From Roseovarius sp. (GTDB lineage Bacteria > Pseudomonadota > Alphaproteobacteria > Rhodobacterales > Rhodobacteraceae), in NCBI RefSeq assembly GCF_030373445.1, contig NZ_JAUCYU010000004.1, positions 124,001-188,000 of the forward strand: DNA of 64,000 nucleotides, written 5' to 3'. Position numbers and translations under genes: made by a program. The first letter of the stretch is position 1. Each line of letters begins with the position of its first letter. This document shows, in pieces, positions 26,071 through 33,063 of the stretch. Below the pieces are notes generated by a model. That model was not told where the DNA came from. It did no database searches and saw nothing but the letters and a program-made list of their open reading frames with translations.

Positions 26071-26825
26071 AGCTGGGGGTCTATCAGTGCCGCGCGGCGG
26101 CGACGCAGGACGAGAAGCTGGCCGGGCTTGAGAAGCACATGGCAGGGCAGCATTGCAACCTGGTGCTGTGCCCGGAATTGTTCGCGACGGGGTATGATCA
26201 GAAGGCCGATTACGGGAAGCTGGCCGAGGCACCTACTGGCACATTCGCGAAGCGGATGGCCGGGCTGGCGATTTTGCACGGCACGGCCCTGGCCTGGGGC
26301 TATGCGGAGCGGGGGGAGGATGGCGTTTACAATTCCGCCGCGCTGCTCGGGCCGGAGGGGCAGATGCTGGCCAATCACCGGAAGAGGCTGGCCTCGCCGC
26401 AGAGTTTCGAGGTGGAGGCGTTCGGGCTGGGCGAGGCGGTGACGTTTGCCGAGGTGGGCGGTGTGCGGGTGGCGATGATCATCTGTTACGAGGTTGAGTT
26501 TCCCGAGAGCCTGCGACAGGCGGCGCTGGGCGGGGCGCAATTGGTGCTGGTGCCGACAGCGCTGGGCCGCGACTGGGGCATCGTGGCGGAAAAGGTGGTG
26601 CCGACGCGGGCCTTCGAGAACGGGATCTATATCGGGTATGCGGACCATGCGGGCGAGCTGCACGGGCTTGGGTTCTACGGCGGCGGGCGGATCGTGGCGC
26701 CGGATGGCGAGGTGAGTGCCGTGCCGGTGGGCGAGGAAGGGTTCGTGACCATTGATATCGACCTGGACCGGGTCGAGGCGGCGCAGGCAAGGCTGCCCTA
26801 CCTTGTCGATAGTCGGAAACTGTAG
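26067..26825 (+). CDS. Carbon-nitrogen hydrolase (nitrilase superfamily)
   Basis: The product is 252 residues with the intact nitrilase triad: Glu37 in LVLCPELFATGYD, Lys106 in NHRKRLAS, and Cys140 in MIICYEVEFPE. Superfamily members hydrolyse nitriles, amides or N-carbamoyl groups. It overlaps eutC by 4 bases. Because the cluster lacks a visible DoeB deacetylase, this amidase could act on an acetylated or amidated intermediate. That is inference, and omega-amidase or N-carbamoyl hydrolase roles are equally open. Confidence 0.87.
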   Translation: MKLGVYQCRAAATQDEKLAGLEKHMAGQHCNLVLCPELFATGYDQKADYGKLAEAPTGTFAKRMAGLAILHGTALAWGYAERGEDGVYNSAALLGPEGQMLANHRKRLASPQSFEVEAFGLGEAVTFAEVGGVRVAMIICYEVEFPESLRQAALGGAQLVLVPTALGRDWGIVAEKVVPTRAFENGIYIGYADHAGELHGLGFYGGGRIVAPDGEVSAVPVGEEGFVTIDIDLDRVEAAQARLPYLVDSRKL

Positions 26826-26828
26826 GGC

Positions 26829-27323
26829 ATGGTGCGTCTGGACGACCGCGATATCGACATCCTGAAGGTGCTGTCGGTGCGCGGGCGGATTACCAAGGCG
26901 GAGCTGGCCGAAGAGGTGGGACTTTCGGCGAGCCCGTGCTGGGAGAGGCTGCGCAAGCTTGAGAAGGCGGGCGTGATCGAGGGGTATCACGCCGAGATCA
27001 GCCTGAAGAAACTGGGGCCTTACGTGCGGGTCTTCGTGGCGGCGGAGCTGGCCGATCATACGGCGGCGGCGTTTCGCGTGTTCGAGGATGCAGTGCAGGG
27101 ATATGACGAGATTGTCGGCTGCTGGGCGCTGGGCGGCGGGTTCGATTACCTGCTGGAGATCGTGACGCGGGATATCGACAGTTACCAGCGCCTGATCGAC
27201 GCGATGCTGGATGCGCGGGTGGGGCTGGCGAAGTATTTCACCTACGTGGTGACGAAGCGGGTGAAGGGGGGCATGGCGCCGCCTTTGGATATTTTGTTGG
27301 GGGATGGCGGGGTGCCGGGCTGA
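26829..27323 (+). CDS. Lrp/AsnC-family regulator (AsnC/DoeX-like)
   Basis: The product is 164 residues: an N-terminal helix-turn-helix (LDDRDIDILKVLSVRGRITK, then LAEEVGLSASPCWERLRKLE) and a C-terminal RAM effector-binding domain. It starts 3 bases after the nitrilase stop, in the same operon. In ectoine-degrading bacteria a gene of this family sits with the eut/doe genes and responds to pathway intermediates such as acetyl-diaminobutyrate. The position here matches. The MocR-type master regulator EnuR is not in the window. Confidence 0.9.
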   Translation: MVRLDDRDIDILKVLSVRGRITKAELAEEVGLSASPCWERLRKLEKAGVIEGYHAEISLKKLGPYVRVFVAAELADHTAAAFRVFEDAVQGYDEIVGCWALGGGFDYLLEIVTRDIDSYQRLIDAMLDARVGLAKYFTYVVTKRVKGGMAPPLDILLGDGGVPG

Positions 27324-27349
27324 GGCACCGCCTGGGAGGATAGGGGCTG

Positions 27350-27375
27350 TGCCGGGCTGAAGCCCGGCCTACGGG
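27350..27375. repeat. Dispersed GCCGGGCTGAAGCCCGGC repeat, copy 2
   Basis: Identical over its length to 21424-21449. It lies between the Lrp/AsnC gene and the SSADH gene. Close by, GCAGAAG-ATT-CTTCTGC (27389-27405) forms another perfect short hairpin. The rest of this 152-base gap shows only the ribosome-binding site of the next gene. Confidence 0.7.
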
Positions 27376-27475
27376 TTACGGGGAAGACGCAGAAGATTCT
27401 TCTGCAAGCCCGGCATTGTTCAGTCTCACCTCCCTGGGGAACGGATCATACTTCGGCTCAACAAGGAGATGGAGT

Positions 27476-28957
27476 ATGGCAATGCTGGACACGGCAATCA
27501 CGGCGACGGCGGATATCGGCGACAAGGCCCTTGTTCGCAGCTTTTCCTATATCGGTGGCAAGTGGCGCGCGGCGGGCTCGGGCGAGACGCTGGCGGTCAA
27601 TGACCCGGCAACGGGCGATTTCATCGGCGAGGTGGCCATGCTGTCGGCCGAGGAAAGCGCCGGGGCGGTGGACGCGGCGCAGGAGGCGTTCGAGGGCTGG
27701 TCGATGACCCTGCCGCAGGAGCGGTCGGCCATCCTGCGCCGGTGGTTCGACCTGATGATCAAGCACAAGGAAGACCTTGCGCGGATCATGGTGCTGGAAC
27801 AGGGCAAACCCCTGTCGGAGGCGCGGGGCGAGATCGATTATGCCGCAAGCTTCGTGGAGTATTATGCCGAGGAGGCCAAGCGACCCAACATTGAGGGGGT
27901 GACGAGCCACCTTCCCGATGCGGAGGTCGAGCTGTGGCTGGAGCCGGTGGGGGTCGTGGCGCTGATCACGCCGTGGAACTTTCCGTCGGCGATGCTGACG
28001 CGGAAGGCGGCGGCGGCGATTGCGGCCGGGTGTTCCGTGGTGGCGCACCCGAGCCACGAGACGCCGTTCTCTGCGCTGGCGCTGGCGGAACTGGCCGAGC
28101 GGGCAGGCGTGCCGGCGGGGGTGTTCAACGTGGTGACGGGCCGGGCCTCGACCGTGGTGCCGCCGTGGACGGCGGATGCGCGGGTGAGGGCGCTGTCCTT
28201 CACCGGGTCGACGGCGGTGGGGCAGCTGCTCTATCGCGACTCGGCGCAGACGGTGAAGAAGCTGGTGATGGAGCTTGGCGGGCATGCGCCGGTGATCGTG
28301 TTCAAGAATGCCGATCTGGACCGGGCCGTGGGCGAGGCGATCAAGGCCAAGTTCGCGACCTCGGGGCAGGATTGCCTTGGTGCGAACCGGATCTTCGTGG
28401 AGCGGCCGGTCTACGAGGAGTTCTGCAAGCGGTTCGCCGAGGCGACGCAGGCGCTGTCGATTGGCCGGGGCATGGATGACCCCGATATCGGCCCGCTGAT
28501 GAACGAGGGCGCGGTGGCCAAGCAGGAGGAGCACGTGGCGGATGCGCTGGATAAGGGCGCGAAGCTTCTGTGCGGGGGCAAGCGACACGAGCTGGGGCCC
28601 CTGTTCTATGAGCCGACCGTGCTGGCCGATGTGCCGGATGAGGCCCTGATCATGCGGGATGAGACGTTCGGGCCGGTGGCGCCGATTGCGCCCTTCGATA
28701 CCGAGGAAGAGGTTGTCGCCAAGGCGAATGCCACGGAATACGGGCTGGTGGCCTATGTGCACAGCCATGATCCGCGGCGGATTTACCGGATGACCCGGGC
28801 GCTGCAGTTCGGGATGGTGGCGGTGAACCGGACCAAGGTGACCGGCGCGCCGATCCCGTTCGGGGGCGTGAAGCAATCCGGCCTTGGCCGCGAGGGGGCC
28901 CGCCGGGGCATGGAAGAGTTCATGGAGATCAAGTACGTCTGCCGCGACTGGGCGTGA
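27476..28957 (+). CDS. NAD(P)-dependent succinate-semialdehyde dehydrogenase-type ALDH (DoeC-like)
   Basis: The product is 493 residues with the complete aldehyde dehydrogenase core: ITPWNFPSAM near 164-173, FTGSTAVG (242-249), catalytic Glu266 in MELGGHAP and nucleophile Cys300 in SGQDCLGANRI. In ectoine catabolism DoeC oxidises aspartate semialdehyde, and by sequence it is close to GabD. The lysine that normally precedes the cofactor-binding PSE motif is His191 here (VAHPSHETP), an uncommon substitution. The start ATG at 27476 follows AAGGAGATGG. The aminotransferase follows 78 bases later. Confidence 0.88.
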   Translation: MAMLDTAITATADIGDKALVRSFSYIGGKWRAAGSGETLAVNDPATGDFIGEVAMLSAEESAGAVDAAQEAFEGWSMTLPQERSAILRRWFDLMIKHKEDLARIMVLEQGKPLSEARGEIDYAASFVEYYAEEAKRPNIEGVTSHLPDAEVELWLEPVGVVALITPWNFPSAMLTRKAAAAIAAGCSVVAHPSHETPFSALALAELAERAGVPAGVFNVVTGRASTVVPPWTADARVRALSFTGSTAVGQLLYRDSAQTVKKLVMELGGHAPVIVFKNADLDRAVGEAIKAKFATSGQDCLGANRIFVERPVYEEFCKRFAEATQALSIGRGMDDPDIGPLMNEGAVAKQEEHVADALDKGAKLLCGGKRHELGPLFYEPTVLADVPDEALIMRDETFGPVAPIAPFDTEEEVVAKANATEYGLVAYVHSHDPRRIYRMTRALQFGMVAVNRTKVTGAPIPFGGVKQSGLGREGARRGMEEFMEIKYVCRDWA

Positions 28958-28978
28958 TGGCGGCGGCCGTGGGATCTT

Positions 28979-29000
28979 GAGTATTTTTGGAAAGATGAAA
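28979..29000 (+). repeat. Dispersed element, divergent 3' part
   Basis: GAGTATTTTTGGAAAGATGA followed by AA matches, in the opposite orientation, the element before glcE (49742-49764). It resembles the 3' end of the 1818-1891 family. Downstream, GGGGTGAAACGCCCC forms a short hairpin before the ribosome-binding site of the aminotransferase. Confidence 0.6.
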
Positions 29001-29035
29001 GCAGGGGTGAAACGCCCCCAAGGAAAGGAAAGAAC

Positions 29036-30406
29036 ATGCTGAGGAACGATCAACTGGACCAGTGGGACCGCGAGAATTTCTTTCACCCTTCGACGCACTT
29101 GGCGCAATTCGCGCGGGGCGAGGCGCCGAACCGGATCGTGAAAGGGGGCAGCGGCAGCCATATCGAGGATCGTGACGGCAACAGGCTGCTCGATGCGTTT
29201 GCCGGGCTCTACTGTGTCAACGTGGGGTATGGCCGGACGGAGATTGCCGACGCGATTGCCGAGCAGGCGCGCGAGCTGGCCTATTACCACGCTTATGTCG
29301 GCCACGGGACCGAGGCCAGTATCACGCTGTCGAAGATGATCCTCGACCGGGCGCCGGACCACATGAGCAAGGTCTATTTCGGGCTGGGCGGGTCTGATGC
29401 GAACGAGACCAACGTCAAGCTGATCTGGTATTACAACAACATCCTCGGACGGCCGGAGAAGAAGAAGATCATCAGCCGCTGGCGGGGGTATCACGGGTCT
29501 GGCCTGATCACCGGGTCGCTGACCGGGCTGGAGCTGTTCCACAAGAAGTTCGACCTGCCGCTGGTGCAGATCAAGCATACCGAGGCGCCCTATTACTATC
29601 GCCGTGATAATCTCGACCAGAGCGAGGCGCAGTTCGTGCAGCATTGCGTGGACAAGCTGGAGGAGATGATCGAGCGCGAGGGGGCCGACACGATTGCCGC
29701 CTTTATCGGCGAGCCGGTGCTGGGCACCGGGGGGATCGTGCCGCCGCCCGCAGGCTATTGGGAGGCGATCCAGAAGGTTCTGGACAAGCACGACATCCTG
29801 TTCGTGGCCGACGAGGTTGTCACCGGGTTCGGGCGGCTGGGCAGCATGATGGGGTCGGACCATTACGGGCTGAAGCCGGATCTGATTACCATCGCCAAGG
29901 GGCTGACCAGCGCCTATGCGCCGCTTTCGGGCAGCATCGTGGGCGAGAAGATGTGGAAGGTTCTGGAGCAGGGCACCGACGAGTTCGGCGCGATCGGCCA
30001 TGGCTGGACCTACTCGGCGCACCCGATCGGGGCGGCGGCCGGGGTGGCGAACCTCAAGCTGCTGGACGAGCTGGACCTGATTTCGAACAACCGCGAGGTT
30101 GGCGGATATCTCAAGAAGACCATGACCGAGGCGCTGGGCGATCATCCGAACGTGGGCGAGGTGCGCGGCGAAGGGATGCTGTGCGCGGTGGAATTCGTGA
30201 AGGATCGCGATAGCCGGACGTTCTTTGACGCCGGTGACAAGATCGGGCCGCAGGTGGCCGGGGCGCTGGCCGAGAGCGGCGTGATCGGACGGGCGATGCC
30301 GCAGGGCGATATCCTTGGCTTTGCGCCGCCCTTCTGCCTGACCAAGGAGGAGGCCGACGAGGTGGTGACCAAGACTGTTGCCGCAACGCAGAAAATCCTG
30401 GGCTGA
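29036..30406 (+). CDS. Class-III aminotransferase (DoeD-like)
   Basis: The product is 456 residues, PLP fold type I. GLGGSDANETNVKLIWYY is the cofactor loop, and VADEVVTGFGRLG and TIAKGLTSAYAPL carry PLP lysine Lys288. In ectoine catabolism DoeD transaminates diaminobutyrate to aspartate semialdehyde, which the adjacent DoeC-like dehydrogenase then oxidises. The gene pair matches that logic. It could equally use omega-amino acids or polyamines, as the next operon is a polyamine-type importer. AAGGAAAGG lies 6-14 bases before the ATG. Confidence 0.87.
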   Translation: MLRNDQLDQWDRENFFHPSTHLAQFARGEAPNRIVKGGSGSHIEDRDGNRLLDAFAGLYCVNVGYGRTEIADAIAEQARELAYYHAYVGHGTEASITLSKMILDRAPDHMSKVYFGLGGSDANETNVKLIWYYNNILGRPEKKKIISRWRGYHGSGLITGSLTGLELFHKKFDLPLVQIKHTEAPYYYRRDNLDQSEAQFVQHCVDKLEEMIEREGADTIAAFIGEPVLGTGGIVPPPAGYWEAIQKVLDKHDILFVADEVVTGFGRLGSMMGSDHYGLKPDLITIAKGLTSAYAPLSGSIVGEKMWKVLEQGTDEFGAIGHGWTYSAHPIGAAAGVANLKLLDELDLISNNREVGGYLKKTMTEALGDHPNVGEVRGEGMLCAVEFVKDRDSRTFFDAGDKIGPQVAGALAESGVIGRAMPQGDILGFAPPFCLTKEEADEVVTKTVAATQKILG

Positions 30407-30474
30407 TTCCGGCGCTGAACTGGGCAAGATCACCGAAAAGGTGACATGAAATTGAAGCTTTAACCGGGGAGACG

Positions 30475-30522
30475 GCAGGAAAATCGACTTAAGTTTGATC
30501 AAAATCTGATCGATTTTCCTGC
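30475..30522. promoter_or_regulatory. 13-bp inverted repeat enclosing TTTGATCAAA, potA leader
   Basis: GCAGGAAAATCGA (30475-30487) and TCGATTTTCCTGC (30510-30522) are perfect inverted repeats separated by 22 bases. The spacer carries the palindrome TTTGATCAAA at 30494-30503. It lies 116 bases upstream of potA. This may be a composite operator for a multimeric regulator or a cruciform/RNA switch. It has no U-tract, so it is not a simple terminator. Confidence 0.65.
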
Positions 30523-30528
30523 TGCCGG

Positions 30529-30556
30529 TTGAAGCCCTAAAAAACTTCGCTAGCCT
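30529..30556 (+). promoter_or_regulatory. potA: Possible potA promoter
   Basis: TTGAAG (30529-30534), a 16-base spacer, then TAGCCT (30551-30556), directly downstream of the inverted repeat at 30475-30522. The match to sigma-70 consensus is only moderate. Confidence 0.3.
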
Positions 30557-30637
30557 GCTTGCACAGAAGCCGGTTTGTGGTTTTAGTTTGAATGACCGCG
30601 GGAGAACACGCGGCGTAACACTGATGGGGAGCCGTTT

Positions 30638-31741
30638 TTGACTGAATCGCAGAACAGCGATGCGTTCGTTGCGTTCGAACGCGTTCAAAAGAGTTATGAC
30701 GGGGAAACGCTTGTCGTCAAAGACCTGAACCTGTCGATGCCGAAGGGCGAGTTCCTGACCATGCTGGGCCCGTCGGGATCGGGCAAGACGACCTGCCTGA
30801 TGATGCTGGCGGGGTTCGAGACGGCGACGCACGGGAAGATCCTGCTGAACGGCGTGTCGATCAACAACATCCCGCCGCACAAGCGCGGGATCGGCATGGT
30901 GTTCCAGAACTACGCCCTGTTCCCGCACATGACCGTGGCCGAGAACCTGAGCTTTCCGCTGGAAGTGCGCAAGCTGGGCAAGTCGGAGCGCGAGGAGAAG
31001 GTGCGCCGCGCGCTCGACATGGTACAGATGGGCGATTTCGGCAACCGGCGCCCTGCGCAATTGTCGGGTGGACAGCAGCAGCGGGTCGCGCTGGCACGGG
31101 CGCTTGTTTTCGAGCCGGAGCTGGTGCTGATGGACGAGCCGCTGGGCGCGCTCGACAAGCAGCTGCGCGAGCACATGCAGTTCGAGATCACCAACCTTGC
31201 GCACCAGCTTGGGATCACCACGGTCTACGTGACGCACGACCAGACCGAGGCGTTGACCATGTCGGACCGGGTGGCGGTGTTCGATGACGGGCGGATTCAG
31301 CAGATCGCCGCGCCGGACGTGCTTTATGAAAGCCCCGAGAACAGCTTCGTGGCGCAGTTCATCGGTGAGAACAACACGCTGGAAGGCACGATCAAGGAGA
31401 TCAAGGGCGACCTTGCCGTGGTCGAGCTGGACGATGGCGAACTGATCGATGCGAAGCCCGTGAACGTCAGCCAGCCCGGCGAGCGGACGACCATCTCGAT
31501 CCGGCCCGAGCGGGTCGAGGTCGACGTGAAGAAGCTGGGCGACAAGGCCCATACGCTGAAGGCGGAAGTGGCCGAGTTCATCTACATGGGCGACGTGTTC
31601 CGCACCCGGCTGAAGGTGGCGGGCAAGGACGATTTCATCATCAAGACCCGGAACTCCGCCGACCAGCGGCGGCTTCAGCCGGGCGAACAGATCGAGATCG
31701 GCTGGCTGCCCGAGGATTGCCGCGCGCTGGATGCGGTCTAG
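30638..31741 (+). CDS. potA: Polyamine-type ABC transporter ATPase (PotA-like)
   Basis: The product is 367 residues: Walker A GPSGSGKTT, Q-loop FQNYALFPH, signature LSGGQQQR, Walker B LVLMDEPLGALD, VTHDQTEA switch and a C-terminal TOBE domain. Translation appears to begin at a TTG (30638), because there is no ATG or GTG in frame before conserved sequence and TGGGGAG sits upstream. It is the first gene of a potA-potD-potB-potC operon lying directly after the ectoine-like genes, so the importer may serve that pathway rather than polyamines. Confidence 0.92.
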   Translation: MTESQNSDAFVAFERVQKSYDGETLVVKDLNLSMPKGEFLTMLGPSGSGKTTCLMMLAGFETATHGKILLNGVSINNIPPHKRGIGMVFQNYALFPHMTVAENLSFPLEVRKLGKSEREEKVRRALDMVQMGDFGNRRPAQLSGGQQQRVALARALVFEPELVLMDEPLGALDKQLREHMQFEITNLAHQLGITTVYVTHDQTEALTMSDRVAVFDDGRIQQIAAPDVLYESPENSFVAQFIGENNTLEGTIKEIKGDLAVVELDDGELIDAKPVNVSQPGERTTISIRPERVEVDVKKLGDKAHTLKAEVAEFIYMGDVFRTRLKVAGKDDFIIKTRNSADQRRLQPGEQIEIGWLPEDCRALDAV

Positions 31742-31852
31742 AGTTTAGAGAGTTTCGTGCCCCGAAGGGCGCGAATGACGTGAGGCCCCGTGATCTTCAC
31801 CCGTAGAGCGAGGCCCATAGAGCAAGAAACGGGAATGAAATGGGAGAATGAC

Positions 31853-32968
31853 ATGAAACTGACGACGACTCTCCTGGCTTCCACGGCGGTTGCCGTATCG
31901 ACCGCCGGTGCGGTCACGGCCCAGGACATGGCGAATTCTATGACGCTCGTCTCTTGGGGCGGCGCCTACCAGAACAGCCAGGTCAAGGCCTATGCAGAGC
32001 CCTACAAGGAAATGAACCCCGATCTCGAGATCGTCTGGGACGAAAGCTCGAACGAGGCCGTGGCCAAGCTGCGCGCCATGGATGAAGCGGGCAACGTCAC
32101 CTGGGACGTGGTCGACGTGGTTGCGGCGGATGCGCTGCGCCTGTGCGACGAGGGCCTGGCGATGGAGATCGACCCGGAAGAGATGCTGGCGGAAGCGCCC
32201 GATGGCACCTCGGCCGAGGATGATTTCGGCGACATGCTTGTCGGCGACTGCTTCATCCCGCAGATCGTGTATTCGACGACCTTCGGCTATCGCACCGACA
32301 TGGTGCCGGAAGGTGTCGAGCCGCCGAGCGAGATCTGCGACGTGTTCGACCTGGAAACCTATCCGGGCAAGCGCGCGCTCGAGAAGCGCCCGATCAACAA
32401 CATGGAATGGGCCCTTCTGTGCGACGGTGTCGCGAAAGACGAGGTCTATGACGTTCTGGCCACCGAAGAAGGCCAGCAGCAGGCGCTCGACAAGCTGGCG
32501 ACGATCAAGGACGATGTGATCTGGTGGTCGGACGGCGCCGACACGCCGCAGCTTCTGGCGGATGGCGAAGTCTTCATGGGCTCGACCTATAACGGCCGCC
32601 TGTTCAGCGTGATCGAGGAGCAGGGCCAGCCCGTCGCCATGATGTGGGACGCGCAGGTGTTCGACCTTGACGGCTGGATCATCCCGGCGAACCTGCCGGA
32701 AGATCGCCTGGCCCGTGCGCTCGACTTCATCTACTTCGCCACGGACACGCAGCGCCTTGCGGACCAGGCCAAGTACATCTCGTACGGTCCGGCCCGTGAA
32801 TCGTCGGCCCCGATGGTTGGCCAGCACGCCGACCTGGGTATCGACATGGCGCCGCACATGCCGACCGATCCGGAGAACTCGAAGAACACCTTCCTCTACA
32901 ACTACGAGTTCTGGGCTGACTATCGCGACGATATCGACGCGAAATTCCAGTCGTGGCTGGCCGGCTGA
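31853..32968 (+). CDS. potD: Polyamine-type ABC transporter substrate-binding protein
   Basis: The product is 371 residues with a signal peptide (1-24, cleavage after VTA). The mature protein begins QDMANSMTLVSWGGAYQNSQ, typical of the PotD/Fe(III)-type binding-protein family, and includes NEAVAKLRAMDEAGNVTWDV. I chose the ATG at 31853 because GGGAG lies 7-11 bases upstream; an ATG at 31835 would add six residues. Its codons use more GGC and CGC and fewer GGG and CGG than neighbouring genes, consistent with high expression. A strong stem-loop follows it. Confidence 0.9.
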   Translation: MKLTTTLLASTAVAVSTAGAVTAQDMANSMTLVSWGGAYQNSQVKAYAEPYKEMNPDLEIVWDESSNEAVAKLRAMDEAGNVTWDVVDVVAADALRLCDEGLAMEIDPEEMLAEAPDGTSAEDDFGDMLVGDCFIPQIVYSTTFGYRTDMVPEGVEPPSEICDVFDLETYPGKRALEKRPINNMEWALLCDGVAKDEVYDVLATEEGQQQALDKLATIKDDVIWWSDGADTPQLLADGEVFMGSTYNGRLFSVIEEQGQPVAMMWDAQVFDLDGWIIPANLPEDRLARALDFIYFATDTQRLADQAKYISYGPARESSAPMVGQHADLGIDMAPHMPTDPENSKNTFLYNYEFWADYRDDIDAKFQSWLAG

Positions 32969-32995
32969 CAGGCCCGCGTAGCTGAACCAAACGGG

Positions 32996-33020
32996 GAGGG
33001 CCCGGTGCATCCGGGCCCTC
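32996..33020 (+). terminator. 10-bp stem-loop after the binding-protein gene
   Basis: GAGGGCCCGG-TGCAT-CCGGGCCCTC is a perfect 10-bp stem with a 5-base loop, 27 bases after the stop of the binding-protein gene and 43 bases before the permease start. There is no U-tract. It parallels the stem-loop after potF (17880-17905) and probably reduces readthrough or protects the upstream mRNA. Confidence 0.78.
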
Positions 33021-33063
33021 GCTGCAAAGACAGAGACAACCCAACAGGGTGACGGGGACCAGC

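Noticed and set aside
27311..27334. GGTGCC-GGGCTGA-GGCACC as a terminator after the Lrp/AsnC gene
   Set aside because: The stem overlaps the stop codon and has no U-tract. It may be fortuitous in this G/C-rich sequence.
21424..27375. The doeA-eut block as a recent mobile island
   Set aside because: Although flanked by identical 26-base repeats, it carries no integrase or transposase and its codon use matches the neighbouring genes. The repeats look like a general dispersed element.
27458..31552. A 1364-codon open frame on the minus strand opposite the SSADH, aminotransferase and potA genes
   Set aside because: It spans three clear plus-strand genes with strong catalytic motifs. Its translation is rich in Arg, His, Pro and Leu with no domain pattern, as expected for an antisense frame of G/C-rich codons.
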